DNA of 64,000 nt from Tannerella sp. (GCA_031285685.1 JAITVS010000346.1:1-64000); one strand, 5' to 3'. Positions 1-8,795 are shown, counted from the first letter of the stretch. Notes: a model not told the origin generated them from the letters alone. Translations and numbers: made by a program.

Positions 1-595
1 TCCCATCCGGACAAATAAAAATCTTCGTTTTACTCTTGGGGGTGGTTATGCATATCGTTTAGGTAAAATTGAAAAGACCGGAAATGCCTACATAGATGAT
101 TTCACAAAAAAACTACGTCATGGCTTTAACCTAGATGCATCCGGACAATTGTTTTTTACTAAAAATATAGGTGTCGGTATTAATGCGATTTATATAAGGC
201 TGCATGCAGTAGAGCCTGATAAAATAATACCCTCAATAACCGGATATACTACAATAAAAATGAATGAAACAACACAATTTTTTTATCTTGGTCCTTCTTT
301 TGTAGCGAGCACCAGATTGAGTAAAATCATGTGCTATGGAGAAGGAGGGGCTGGTCTGTTGGTTTTTCATGATTCTGGCGAAGTAATTCGTATTAATGCG
401 AGTATCACCAAGCCGACTGTTGGTTTTCATTTAGGATTTTCGCCGGAATACCGGTTTTCTTCCCAATTTGGTATCGGGTTGAAACTTTCGATGACGGCCG
501 GTTTTATACGAACTTCATTTTATGGAACCGATGAAGAAAGGCTGAATGTTTCCAACCTGAATATAGGTACTTTTATTAGTTTTAGAACCCGATAA
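1..595 (+). CDS. Outer-membrane beta-barrel protein, 3' part only
   Basis: The reading frame is open from the first bases of the window (codons begin at base 2) to the TAA at 593-595, so the true start lies outside. The protein shows alternating polar and hydrophobic short strands separated by Gly/Asn/Asp turns (for example GVGINAIYIRL, VGFHLGFSPEYRF, IGIGLKLSM) and ends in an aromatic/charged strand, FISFRTR, as expected of a small 8-12 strand porin-like barrel. No signal peptide can be judged because the N-terminus is missing. Families of this kind are structural and the specific role cannot be named. ATG codons inside (e.g. 149) are internal methionines rather than the start. Confidence 0.7.
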   Translation, partial: PIRTNKNLRFTLGGGYAYRLGKIEKTGNAYIDDFTKKLRHGFNLDASGQLFFTKNIGVGINAIYIRLHAVEPDKIIPSITGYTTIKMNETTQFFYLGPSFVASTRLSKIMCYGEGGAGLLVFHDSGEVIRINASITKPTVGFHLGFSPEYRFSSQFGIGLKLSMTAGFIRTSFYGTDEERLNVSNLNIGTFISFRTR

Positions 596-744
596 TTATA
601 AGACTGTATCGATATCTCAAAAGAAGAAGTTTTTAAGGCTTATTTCTTGGGTGTAGTTATGGCTTGTTTCAGTAATTTGTGATGTGCGAAATAGAATCTA
701 TCGGAATCTCTTTCCTTGTAGGTGATTTCTGCATATCTTGTTGT

Positions 745-1743
745 CTAACATTCTCTGTTAAAGCGGCTTAATCTTTCTTTGTAGCTTCGCTTATACATTC
801 GTTTCATGCGGTCATCAAAATAAGAGCGTTCGATCAGTTCGTATACAAAAGGTTGTTCTATGGCAAATTCTTGGATGATTTTCGATATTTGATTTTCGGG
901 AATTGCCAACAGTTCTCCGAAAGTTTTGAAATCATCCTGACAAGGTTGTCCCTTTTTTTTATGTATATCCGAGTGGTATTTTTCCGGAAATAGCCCTCCT
1001 TCAAGAGCAAAATCCTGATCATCCACATGAAGCGAGCTATTGATTAAATCATAAGCGGGGCTCAGTATATAATCTTCATTCGGAGTCTTTTGGAGGGAAA
1101 AATTTTTCAGATGTGCGTCGCCGTTTGCAAAAATGTAATTGAAGACAACTAATTTAAAGAATTTGGCGGCCTCTACTTTCCATGCCGCTACATAAGTCGT
1201 AAATACTCGTTTAATATCAAGATAATCGCCAGTATATTTGAAATTGTTCCCATTTAGATGAATCGTTTTTCCCAACAACGAAGCAAAGTCTTCCTGTTGT
1301 ATTTTACTTCCATCCGGTTTTACGTCGAATCGTTTAGTGATATAGGCCGGTTCTTCATTCCTAAAGAAAATCAACGCATTTTCGGCTGTATTGATATGAT
1401 ATACCTGCCGTGCTATTTGCATTGTCAGATGTTCGTTGGCAGGCATAAAATGTCGATATTGCAGTCGTTTGTAATCAGGGATCGGTTTAATAATATATCG
1501 CCCCTGTATTCCCTCCGGCGTTAAAACAATTCGTCCGTTATTGATCACAGCAGACAACTTTTCTTGGACGCCGGAGATAGAAATTTTTATAATATTTTCA
1601 TCTATTGCCGCACGCGCTTTGTCATCATTCGAAAAATCCAGTAAATGGCTCACTTTTTTATTGTCGAAAACCCGGTGTAAAGCCGTTTGGCTATAAGTAT
1701 TATAACCGGCAGCTAATGTTCCCGGGCAATTATTTAACGTCAT
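745..1743 (-). CDS. hipT: HipT-like serine/threonine kinase toxin (HipA C-terminal kinase core)
   Basis: A 332-residue HipA-family kinase that lacks the N-terminal subdomain, which is encoded by the gene just upstream. The Gly-rich loop is ISISGVQEK with the Ser-Ile-Ser pair at residues 55-57; in the characterised HipBST system the equivalent serines are autophosphorylation sites. The catalytic loop reads NGDAHLKNFS and the metal-binding segment SPAYDL, so all kinase elements are present. HipA kinases phosphorylate aminoacyl-tRNA synthetases (GltX for HipA, TrpS for E. coli O127 HipT); the target here is unknown. The start overlaps the end of the hipS-like gene by 14 nt, implying translational coupling. 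Toxicity is inferred, not shown. Confidence 0.82.
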   Translation of the reverse strand: MTLNNCPGTLAAGYNTYSQTALHRVFDNKKVSHLLDFSNDDKARAAIDENIIKISISGVQEKLSAVINNGRIVLTPEGIQGRYIIKPIPDYKRLQYRHFMPANEHLTMQIARQVYHINTAENALIFFRNEEPAYITKRFDVKPDGSKIQQEDFASLLGKTIHLNGNNFKYTGDYLDIKRVFTTYVAAWKVEAAKFFKLVVFNYIFANGDAHLKNFSLQKTPNEDYILSPAYDLINSSLHVDDQDFALEGGLFPEKYHSDIHKKKGQPCQDDFKTFGELLAIPENQISKIIQEFAIEQPFVYELIERSYFDDRMKRMYKRSYKERLSRFNREC

Positions 1744-2068
1744 GGTTTGTTATTTCTTTAACAGTTATACTACCGATTGTATCATATTGCGCAGTCCTTA
1801 CCAACAGGCCGAAGTCATCATTTTCATCAAGCCGGTATTTCTGCACTTGCACCTGTTTGTTTACTCCCTCTGATAAAAGATTGAAAAAGAATGGAAATAA
1901 ATCTTTCGAATGATGCTCCTTGGTTGTTTTAGGAAGCGTAAGACTTACCGGATTTCTGTTTCCATCGTTGTAATAATCGGTATCATACAAGAAAGTGTAA
2001 GACTGATCGTCCTCTTCGATCAACTGCCCTGCCAATATTTTGTTATTATATACATTTGCAATTCTCAT
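1730..2068 (-). CDS. hipS: HipS-like antitoxin (stand-alone HipA N-terminal subdomain 1)
   Basis: A 112-residue protein matching the first subdomain of HipA (couple_hipA type): it opens with the NVYNN..LAGQL segment, has YDTDYYN and LTLP motifs, then FPFFFNLLSEG and a C-terminal DDFGLLV...GSITV segment typical of this domain. In classical HipA it is fused to the kinase. Here it is a separate gene between the HTH regulator and the kinase, the arrangement of HipBST, where HipS rather than HipB neutralises the kinase. The ATG overlaps the upstream stop (ATGA) and its 3' end overlaps the kinase gene by 14 nt. An alternative reading, that a hipA gene was split by a frameshift, is less likely because both pieces have coupled starts. 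Confidence 0.78.
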   Translation of the reverse strand: MRIANVYNNKILAGQLIEEDDQSYTFLYDTDYYNDGNRNPVSLTLPKTTKEHHSKDLFPFFFNLLSEGVNKQVQVQKYRLDENDDFGLLVRTAQYDTIGSITVKEITNHDVK

Positions 2069-2298
2069 AAATTACCTGTATTATCTAAATGCTTAATTTT
2101 AAGATCCATCTCCAATCCCAATGCCTCTAATATCTTACCTAAAGTTTCGATTGAAGGATTCCCTTTCCCTGCCTCTATTTGCCTTATAGTCCTTAATCCG
2201 ACCCCTGAAAAATCGGCGAGGTCTTGTTGTGTAATGCCAAGCACTACCCTTCGTTGTTTAATGACTTCCAATATTTTCATATAGGCAATATTTTGCAT
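2065..2298 (-). CDS. hipB: HipB-like XRE-family transcriptional repressor
   Basis: A 77-residue helix-turn-helix protein. The Cro/CI-type HTH is visible as LGITQQDLADFSGVGLRTI followed by IEAGKGNPSIETLGKILEALGL, a HipB signature. It is the first gene of the hipBST-like operon and overlaps the next start by 4 nt. Two starts are possible: ATG at 2298, which lies inside an inverted repeat, or ATG at 2280 giving a 71-residue protein; no Shine-Dalgarno distinguishes them, and the internal one fits better if the repeat is an untranslated operator. The predicted role is autorepression of the operon through the palindromes just upstream. Confidence 0.82.
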   Translation of the reverse strand: MQNIAYMKILEVIKQRRVVLGITQQDLADFSGVGLRTIRQIEAGKGNPSIETLGKILEALGLEMDLKIKHLDNTGNL

Positions 2299-2357
2299 TT
2301 ATGATGCAAATATAATAAAACTTTGAGATTAAATTCTCAATTTGGGCAATATATTGC
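2285..2357. promoter_or_regulatory. Candidate HipB operators: three inverted repeats
   Basis: GCAATATTTTGC (2285-2296, imperfect palindrome) and the perfect 12-bp palindrome GCAATATATTGC (2346-2357) share a core and lie 61 bp apart, near six helical turns. Between them, TTTGCAT (2292-2298) and ATGCAAA (2304-2310) form a 7-5-7 inverted repeat that overlaps the predicted -7 box of hipB. HipB family proteins repress their own operon by binding several palindromes, so this fits autoregulation; binding is inferred. Confidence 0.55.
2307..2314 (-). promoter_or_regulatory. -7 box of hipB promoter
   Basis: On the minus strand TATATTTG matches the Bacteroidota -7 consensus TAnnTTTG, and lies just upstream of hipB within the operator region. 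A -33 TTG lies further upstream (about 2338-2340) at a longer than usual spacing, so only the -7 box is assigned. Confidence 0.45.
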
Positions 2358-2498
2358 ATTTTACATCAAATTTTTCTGCAAATTAGTAATCATCTATCTA
2401 AATTTGCTGCGACCTCTTTTATCCGTAGAAGATCTGTGTAAATGCAAAGGAGATTTCAAAAGAAAAAGGTTTAAGTGGTTTTCTATTGAAATATTTAA

Positions 2499-2506
2499 TA
2501 CCTTTG
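2499..2506 (+). promoter_or_regulatory. -7 box of transporter promoter
   Basis: TACCTTTG matches TAnnTTTG and is followed by GC, as is common in Bacteroidota promoters. It lies about 95 nt upstream of the transporter start, leaving a leader of roughly 85 nt. The upstream -33 element is weak. Confidence 0.5.
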
Positions 2507-2600
2507 CAGCCGATTTTTTAACCATATTTCTAACCTTATTCTCTTTCCCATGTAAAGCGCTTAAAATGATATAGTTTGATATTGTATAATGTAAAAAGTG

Positions 2601-4262
2601 ATGGGAAGCTTATTGGATTTTTTTACGACACAAAGCGTTGGGGCAACCATGCTTTATTTGTGTATGACGGCTTTTGTCGGTGTTTTAATCGGAAAGCTGG
2701 GAGCCAGGGGGATTAAGCTCGGCGTCGGAGGAGTGTTGTTCAGTGGTATATTGATTGCTCACTTCGGAGCCCCGATAGATGAGCATACATTGCATTTTGT
2801 ACGCGATTTCGGACTGATTTTGTTTGTTTACAGTATCGGTCTGAATATGGGACCCCGCTTCTTTTCTTCATTCAAAAAAGACGGATTGGTATTGAATTTC
2901 CTGGCCATGGGCGCGGTTGTAGGCGGTTTCGGCATTGCTTACCTGATTTATGTTTTGGCGGATTTATCTCCGGCTGTTGTAGTCGGGATCTTATGTGGCG
3001 CCGTAACGAATACACCCAGTCTGGGTGCTGCCCAACAGGTCCTTGCAGAGCAGGGTGTGGAGGCTTCTGTGGTTTCGGAAACAGGTATGGCTTACGCGAT
3101 GGCCTATCCGTTCGGTATTATCGGAATTATTCTGACGATGTTGTTAATCAAGTTGGTATTCAGGATAAAAACAGACGTTGAAACAAAAAAGTATACGGAA
3201 AGTCTGAGTGATAGTGAAACAAAACTGCAGAGTGTGGAGATAACGGTTTCCAATCCGAATCTGTTCGGTAAGAATATTGAATTTATCAAACATATTATGG
3301 ATAAAGAGTTGGCCGTTTCCCGGATTGTACGTAATGGAGAGTCTATTGTTGCGATAGATAATGAAATCATTCGGGAAGGAGATGTGATCTGTGGTGTTTC
3401 GGCACAGAAAATGATTGAAAATCTGGAGTTTAAAATAGGGAAGGTGAAAATACCTGATAATAAAGAAGGGATAGCCGGTCCGTTAGCCACGATCAATGTA
3501 TTAATGACTAATCCGAAGCTGGCGGGGAAAACAATCGAACAGGTCGGTATATACCGTCGTTATCCGGCAAATATCACCCGTATTTTCCGTTCGGGGATGA
3601 AGATCCTGCCGACGCTTCATACAACATTGGAACTGGGTGATACAATCAAGGTGGTTGGAAAAAAAGAAGTATTGGATGATGTAAAAAAGGAACTTGGAGA
3701 TTCGGTGAATGAATTGGCCAAACCTAATATTATGTCCATCTTTCTGGGTATTTTCACAGGAATCATCCTGGGAAGTATTCCTGTTTTTATTCCGGGACTT
3801 CCGGCTCCCGCAAAGCTTGGACTTGCCGGAGGACCGCTTTTAATAGCAATTATTCTCGGATATAAAGGACGCATCGGTAAACTTAATTTTTACATGACAC
3901 CCGGAGCCAACTATTTTATGCGTGAATTGGGTATTATCCTTTTTCTGGCATGTGTCGGTTTATTATCGGGCGGAAAATTTTTCGAAACGATTGCAAACGG
4001 TGGCTGGCAATGGATGATATATGGTATTGCTATTACCTTTATTCCTCTTTTGGTCGTTGGTATTACGGCCCGACTTTTGAATGTTAATTATTTAAAGTTG
4101 TGTGGTTGCATTGCCGGTTCCATGACGGATCCTCCTGCACTTGAGTTTGCAAATAGTATAGCTCCGGTTCAGGCACAAGCTACCGCATACGCGACCGTCT
4201 ATCCTCTGACTATGTTCCTCAGGGTATTATTAGCGCAGATATTTGTGCTGATGACGTTGTAA
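2601..4262 (+). CDS. AspT/YidE/YbjL-family membrane transporter with two RCK_C domains
   Basis: A 553-residue integral membrane protein. Residues about 10-190 and 375-553 are two homologous blocks of 5-6 hydrophobic helices, each with the family's Gly-rich re-entrant segments (GVLIGKLGARGIKLGVGGVL; GILCGAVTNTPSLGAAQQ in the first block and GCIAGSMTDPPALEFA in the second). Between them, residues about 205-375 hold two TrkA-C (RCK_C) regulatory domains (NLFGKNIEFI..., PKLAGKTIEQVG...). This is the aspartate:alanine exchanger topology; Bacteroidota members are annotated only as putative transporters and the substrate cannot be inferred. The ATG at 2601 is preferred over an in-frame GTG directly before it. 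It is monocistronic, with a convergent neighbour. Confidence 0.85.
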   Translation: MGSLLDFFTTQSVGATMLYLCMTAFVGVLIGKLGARGIKLGVGGVLFSGILIAHFGAPIDEHTLHFVRDFGLILFVYSIGLNMGPRFFSSFKKDGLVLNFLAMGAVVGGFGIAYLIYVLADLSPAVVVGILCGAVTNTPSLGAAQQVLAEQGVEASVVSETGMAYAMAYPFGIIGIILTMLLIKLVFRIKTDVETKKYTESLSDSETKLQSVEITVSNPNLFGKNIEFIKHIMDKELAVSRIVRNGESIVAIDNEIIREGDVICGVSAQKMIENLEFKIGKVKIPDNKEGIAGPLATINVLMTNPKLAGKTIEQVGIYRRYPANITRIFRSGMKILPTLHTTLELGDTIKVVGKKEVLDDVKKELGDSVNELAKPNIMSIFLGIFTGIILGSIPVFIPGLPAPAKLGLAGGPLLIAIILGYKGRIGKLNFYMTPGANYFMRELGIILFLACVGLLSGGKFFETIANGGWQWMIYGIAITFIPLLVVGITARLLNVNYLKLCGCIAGSMTDPPALEFANSIAPVQAQATAYATVYPLTMFLRVLLAQIFVLMTL

Positions 4263-4303
4263 TCAGAGTGGTTCTCAGATTGACGGAAACCGGGAAAAGA
4301 CCT

Positions 4304-5344
4304 TTATTCAAAATGTATTCTTTTTATTAATCTGTCTATAAAAAGTTCATTTTCCGATCTGCTATAGCTTGATAATAAGGCGCATTTATTGGTTTTTTTA
4401 TTGAATACCAAAGCAAATGACCAATTTACGATCGGATCGGATTCATATTGTAATATTTTTAGATGAACACTATTTCCATTTGTCAGGAAACGCCATTCAT
4501 CTGTTATGCGGTATTCATAATCGAGAAAGTCTTCGTCGATCCAATTGCTCATGCATTCTTCAAAAAATCGAGGTGTATCATCGTTTTCAAACATACTAAT
4601 AAGGGTAATGGAGATGCTGTCTCCTGAATACAGGTGAAAATATTCATTGTCTTCGGTTATTTGTTTTTCTACGTCTAATTCGTCAATCGGCACAAATGCA
4701 ATTCTACCATCGGAATACTCCCCTTCGGAAAGATTTCGCGTGATTGGAGTACCTATTAATTCATTTTTTGCCTCTATCCAGATTGTATTTAGAAAGACGG
4801 ATATAAAATACAGCATAAGAATAACGGCGATCGTACCGATTAAAAAAAGATCCCGGTTAAATATTTTTCTATTTTGTTTTGGATATAAACGGTTTACTTG
4901 TGTTGAAACACATAAATAGATAAACCATACAATTCCCCAGATAAGACTTTTTGCTACTTGCTGGAGACTTCCGATTCCTTGATGTTCAAATTCTCCGGCA
5001 AGTAGTAGAATGATATTTGATACAAAAATCAATACAAGATAGACTTTTCCTAAAAATACTGCATTCGGCTTAAAGTTATAAAACGAATATATTGTATAAC
5101 CGGCAAGTATCGGAATTAGTAAAACATCAACCCCAGCTGATAAGAGGCCCAGAATATTTGTAATTAATCCGAATGTATTGGTGATATAATCTTCAATAGA
5201 GAAGCGTATTATGCTGAATACAAGTGTGATTATAGCACCTGCGCCAATGCCGAAGATGAGAAAAAAAGACAACCATCCTTTTATCTTAATATGCTCTTCA
5301 TATAGCGGTCTCTCATCATCTTCGTCGTATCTCGTTTTATCCAT
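4304..5344 (-). CDS. Polytopic membrane protein with C-terminal soluble domain (DUF2569-like N-terminus)
   Basis: A 346-residue protein. A charged N-terminus (about 25 residues) precedes KGWLSFFLIFGIGAG, reminiscent of the DUF2569/YdgK family, and five hydrophobic segments at about residues 25-48, 58-90, 96-117, 131-150 and 168-188. The remaining 150 residues are polar and probably outside the membrane, with no recognised catalytic motif. Family assignment rests on the GWL-containing first helix and is tentative. It stands alone: the upstream gene is the broken fucosidase on the same strand about 200 bp away, and a TATATTTG box lies before its start. Confidence 0.6.
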   Translation of the reverse strand: MDKTRYDEDDERPLYEEHIKIKGWLSFFLIFGIGAGAIITLVFSIIRFSIEDYITNTFGLITNILGLLSAGVDVLLIPILAGYTIYSFYNFKPNAVFLGKVYLVLIFVSNIILLLAGEFEHQGIGSLQQVAKSLIWGIVWFIYLCVSTQVNRLYPKQNRKIFNRDLFLIGTIAVILMLYFISVFLNTIWIEAKNELIGTPITRNLSEGEYSDGRIAFVPIDELDVEKQITEDNEYFHLYSGDSISITLISMFENDDTPRFFEECMSNWIDEDFLDYEYRITDEWRFLTNGNSVHLKILQYESDPIVNWSFALVFNKKTNKCALLSSYSRSENELFIDRLIKRIHFE

Positions 5345-5428
5345 CCTAAATAATTAAGATTAGTTCTGTTTTTTATTTTTTCGATAATCCCATGCTGCAA
5401 GGGCAATATGATTACTCGTAAATAATTG

Positions 5429-5436
5429 CAAATATA
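5429..5436 (-). promoter_or_regulatory. -7 box of the membrane-protein gene
   Basis: TATATTTG on the minus strand fits TAnnTTTG; a TTG (-33-like) lies 17 nt upstream. It sits about 85 nt before the ATG at 5344. Confidence 0.45.
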
Positions 5437-5542
5437 CGTTATTTTTTAGACATCAACGAGAATATATGTGATTTTGGACGATCGTATTTTATGGTGAATA
5501 TTGATTGAAATCTATCATGGATAAAGCTATACCGGTAGGTTT

Positions 5543-7083
5543 TTAAGTTAATGCCTGTTGATATGCTTCGAGATCTCCTTTATTGATTTCTTTCAGTTCG
5601 ATTACGATAACGAATGGCTCGGTTGATTTCCTGAGTTTTTTTGGGATAACCAGATCATAATAGGATGCACCTGATTTATCACGGTAATAGGTACCGGGCT
5701 TTCCGTTTCCGTTAATGCTGACTTTTTCGTTTGTTGACAAGACCCGTGCTTTGGTAATAACATAAATCATATCCCGGTTTTTGCTTCCCGGCAGTTTGAC
5801 GCGTACCAGGTTATTCATCGGTTTATTGAATACGGCCAGATAGACATTCTCTCCTTTCTGGGTGGAGTAACCCCAATCCTGTTTTTCAAGAATGGAATGG
5901 TGTGTAGCATATACAGCCTCTCCGTTTTTAGCGATCCATTTTCCAACTTCTTTGGCAATGTCACATTCTTCTTTACGCATATTACCGTCTCCGTCAGGCC
6001 CGAAATTAATGACAAAGTTTCCATCCAACGAATTAGCTTTTACAGTCATATCGATGAGATCGTATGATGTCTTTATGTAAGTCCATGACCAGTCGCGGTG
6101 ATATCCCCACTGATTTTCGGGTATTGTCATCACACAATCCCAGTCGAAACCATTGGTTTCAGCCAGATCTTTTGGTAAGTTACGTTCGTAACGTTGGTCG
6201 TGGTCATCGATCAGGTCTCCGTTAGCATCTACATGCCTGTTGCCATATTCATCGGACCGGAAACGACTTCCGATAATTAATCCCGGATGCTTATCCCTTA
6301 GTTCGAGTCCTAAAGAATCAACCCATGCCGCATGTTTTACCCATGCCACATCCCATGAACCGTCAAACCAGAGACCTTTTATTTGCGGATAATTGTCTAA
6401 TAATTCAAGAAGCTGATTTCGTGTGAAAGCTTTGAATTCTTCGTATTGATCTTCCTGTTCCTTTGTCCGGAACGGATTTATGCCTTCTCCGGACTGGAAT
6501 GCCTGTTTTATTTGTGGTGAATTGATATTGCCGCCGGAAATATAGCCAGGGTGACTCCAGTCGATAATGGAGAAGTAGAGATAAACGTCTATACCTTCTG
6601 CAGTATAGGCATCGACAAGTTCTTTTACAATATCCTTTTTATAAGGCGTATTGGCCACGGTATAGCCGGTATATTTACTTGGCCACATGCAGAATCCGTC
6701 GTGATGTTTGGTCGTGAAAATCATATATCTGGCTCCCATGTCTTTGGCTTGCCTGGCCCATTTTTTCGCATCGAAATGCAGAGGATTGAACTCTTTGTAC
6801 AGATTGTCATATACATCATTCGGCATCTCTTTCCATGACCGTATCCATTCGGCAGCTCCGGTTACGTTTTTCCGTTCCAGACACCTCCCGGGATCGCATA
6901 AACGCCCCAGTGGATGAATTGTCCGAGCCCGTATTCCCGCCAACGTTGCATGGCTGCATCGTCACGTTTTCCGGTTCTGTGAGCTCCGTGTTTCAATGGT
7001 ATGCGTTCCTTATCACCTGTCTGTGCGAACCCTTGCGACAGAAATAATCCGCATAAAAGTATTGATAATAAAGTCCTTCTCAT
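5543..7083 (-). pseudogene. Secreted alpha-L-fucosidase (GH29), frameshifted
   Basis: Two adjoining frames together give a complete GH29 protein of about 510 residues. The 5' piece (7083-6862) carries a signal peptide ([17 protein letters not shown]) and the family start [16 protein letters not shown], then stops. The rest continues in the -1 frame with [28 protein letters not shown] and KGLWFDGSWD, whose Asp is the GH29 nucleophile. The break is at a run of five A on the coding strand (T at 6867-6871); six would restore the frame. An IS5-family element begins 27 bp upstream of the start and removes the native promoter region. GH29 enzymes release fucose from host glycans in the periplasm. 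The frameshift may be real or a homopolymer sequencing error. Confidence 0.88.
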
Positions 7084-7108
7084 AGCTTAATAGGGTTATT
7101 GTATAATT

Positions 7109-8003
7109 TAGAAACTGTTTGAAAACAGAATAAATGCAAGGCAAGATATTTATTATTAGATTGTTAATTGATATTCCATTCGTTTCTTTATGGTTGCCAA
7201 GCTATAAAGATACGAATGGAAAAAACTTATTCAACTAACTTGACCGATAGTCAATGGAGTACAATATTAGCATTTTTAAACGACACACGCAAGAGTAAGC
7301 ACAGTTTAATAGAAATTTTTGATGCGATCTTCTACATGCTTAAAACGGGTTGTCAGTGGCGTATGCTTCCCAAATACCTTCCTAGGTGGAAGTTGGTTTA
7401 TTATTACTTCAACAAATGGAAATGGGATGGTCCCATTGAAGAAATACATGAACATCTTCGTGATTTAACCCGAAAAAGGGCAGGCAAGGAACGCTCTCCC
7501 AGCTTGGGTTTGATTGATCCTCAATCCGTTAAAACAATACGCAGTGGCGGGCTATGCCGAGGGATTGATGGTGGTAAAAAGACAAAAGGAAGAAAGCGGC
7601 ATATTGTTGTTGATACGATAGGCTTACTATTTGCTGTAGTGGTACATTCGGCTCATATAAATGACAGTAAAGAAGCCCCTTTTGTCCTCTCTGAACTGAA
7701 ATATAGGTTTTCAAGGCTTGTGAAAATCATTGCAGATAGAGGGTATCGGGGTGATTTGTTAGACAATACAAAGATGACCTTCGGTTGGATTCTTGAAATA
7801 ATCTTACGAAAGGATGATTCTACTAAATTTCAAGTTCTTCCACAAAGATGGATCGTCGAACGAACTTTCGCCTGGTTTGAAAGCTACAGGAGACTCAGTA
7901 AAGACTTTGAGTTTCACCCGCAAACAAGCCAAGCGGTGATATACTTGGCAATGACAAAAATAATACTTAATAGAATTAAAAAATAAAATTTAAATAGTTT
8001 CTA
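7109..8003 (+). mobile_element. Complete IS5-family insertion sequence
   Basis: An element of about 890 bp bounded by imperfect terminal inverted repeats: GAAACTGTTTGAAAA at 7111 and, read inward from 8001, GAAACTATTTAAATT (about 12 of 15 matches). TA flanks both ends (7109-7110 and 8002-8003), compatible with the 2-bp TA target duplication of the IS427 group, although the TA was not verified against an empty site. One transposase gene fills the element. The ends and frame look intact, so it may be recently active. It sits between the fucosidase gene and the RiPP-island regulator. Confidence 0.8.
7216..7986 (+). CDS. IS5-family DDE transposase
   Basis: A 256-residue transposase read from ATG 7216 (MEKTYSTNLTDSQW); an in-frame upstream start at 7168 would add 16 residues lying between the left repeat and the conserved start. 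The N-terminal DUF4096-like helical domain contains FYMLKTGCQWRMLPKYLP. The DDE core shows GLIDPQSVKT (first D), KIIADRGYRGD (second D) and WIVERTFAWFESYRRL (E), the typical IS5/IS427 spacing. All three catalytic residues are present, so the enzyme should be functional. Confidence 0.9.
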   Translation: MEKTYSTNLTDSQWSTILAFLNDTRKSKHSLIEIFDAIFYMLKTGCQWRMLPKYLPRWKLVYYYFNKWKWDGPIEEIHEHLRDLTRKRAGKERSPSLGLIDPQSVKTIRSGGLCRGIDGGKKTKGRKRHIVVDTIGLLFAVVVHSAHINDSKEAPFVLSELKYRFSRLVKIIADRGYRGDLLDNTKMTFGWILEIILRKDDSTKFQVLPQRWIVERTFAWFESYRRLSKDFEFHPQTSQAVIYLAMTKIILNRIKK

Positions 8004-8078
8004 GAGTGGATGAAATAAATAATAAACTTTTGCAAACCCACTTGGTCTCACTGTTCCGCTGCAAAATCAATTAGTGGC

Positions 8079-8795
8079 TTATTTTGTAGGGGCTACAAAC
8101 CCATCTTTCAAAATATATCCCTGTTTACGAATGGTTTCAATCTTTATGGAATGATCTGTTCCTATTTTTTCACGAAGCCTACGCATATGTACATCTAACG
8201 TGCGTGTGATGAAACGATTTTTTTCCTGTTCAAAAACAATCCGGGAAATATCTTCTTTCTTGACCAAATGTCCCTTGCTTTTCACCAGTAAGCCGAGTAT
8301 TCCGACCTCTGTCTTAGTCAAATCCGTCCGTATACCATTCCGAATCAGGTATCTATTTGAAGCGTTGAAAATAAATGACCCTACAACGCATTCCTCATGG
8401 CCTGCTATCGGCAAGAGTTTCCGTGAAGTTCGTCTCAGCAAGCAGCGAACCTGAGCATCTACCTCTCCCGGAATGAGTGGTTTTTTTAAACAGACATCTG
8501 CCCCTATTCGCAATCCTTCAACAACATCCTGTGACTTCTTGTTTGATATTATGAATATAATCGGTGTATAAACATCCTTTTTCCTTATCATGTGAACCAT
8601 TTCCTTTCCGTCCATAACAGACATTTCCATGTCCGAAACAATGGCATCCGGTTCAAACGATTGATGCAAATCCAATCCTTCTCTTCCGTTAAAAGCTATC
8701 CGAACCTCATAATCACCGATTATTTCCATTTCATCTTCAAATATAAATGCAAAATCACTGCCATTTCTCACCAGCAACAATTTAATCTTATCCAT
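8079..8795 (-). CDS. Orphan OmpR/PhoB-type response regulator with degenerate acidic pocket
   Basis: A 238-residue protein with an N-terminal receiver and a C-terminal winged helix. The phospho-acceptor Asp is kept in AIVSDMEMSVMDG and the conserved Lys in CLKKPL, but the usual acidic pair after strand 1 is replaced by VRNG, and the switch Thr position is Ser (FIISN). The DNA-binding half has TKTEVGILGLLV, RTLDVHMRRLREKIG and TIRKQGY, typical of Trans_reg_C. There is no histidine kinase nearby. It is transcribed away from the RiPP island and is the only regulator next to it, so control of the island is plausible. Loss of the Mg-binding acids suggests phosphorylation-independent or altered signalling; this is inference. 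Confidence 0.85.
   Translation of the reverse strand: MDKIKLLLVRNGSDFAFIFEDEMEIIGDYEVRIAFNGREGLDLHQSFEPDAIVSDMEMSVMDGKEMVHMIRKKDVYTPIIFIISNKKSQDVVEGLRIGADVCLKKPLIPGEVDAQVRCLLRRTSRKLLPIAGHEECVVGSFIFNASNRYLIRNGIRTDLTKTEVGILGLLVKSKGHLVKKEDISRIVFEQEKNRFITRTLDVHMRRLREKIGTDHSIKIETIRKQGYILKDGFVAPTK

Larger units (their letters stand above)
2299..2600. other. Divergent intergenic region, hipB / transporter
   Basis: About 300 bp between two divergently transcribed units. The left end holds the hipB operators and promoter. The right end holds a TAccTTTG box for the transporter. The middle (about 2360-2490) shows short frames but nothing with protein-like composition, and no stable hairpin was recognised. 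Confidence 0.5.

Noticed and set aside
745..2068. A hipA gene split by frameshift
   Set aside because: Each part has its own overlapping start in the manner of translational coupling, and the gene order and kinase-loop motif match HipBST.
6862..6880. Programmed -1 frameshift in the fucosidase gene
   Set aside because: The zero-frame codons GGA AAA ACG do not form an X XXY YYZ slippery heptamer; a lost A or sequencing error explains it better.
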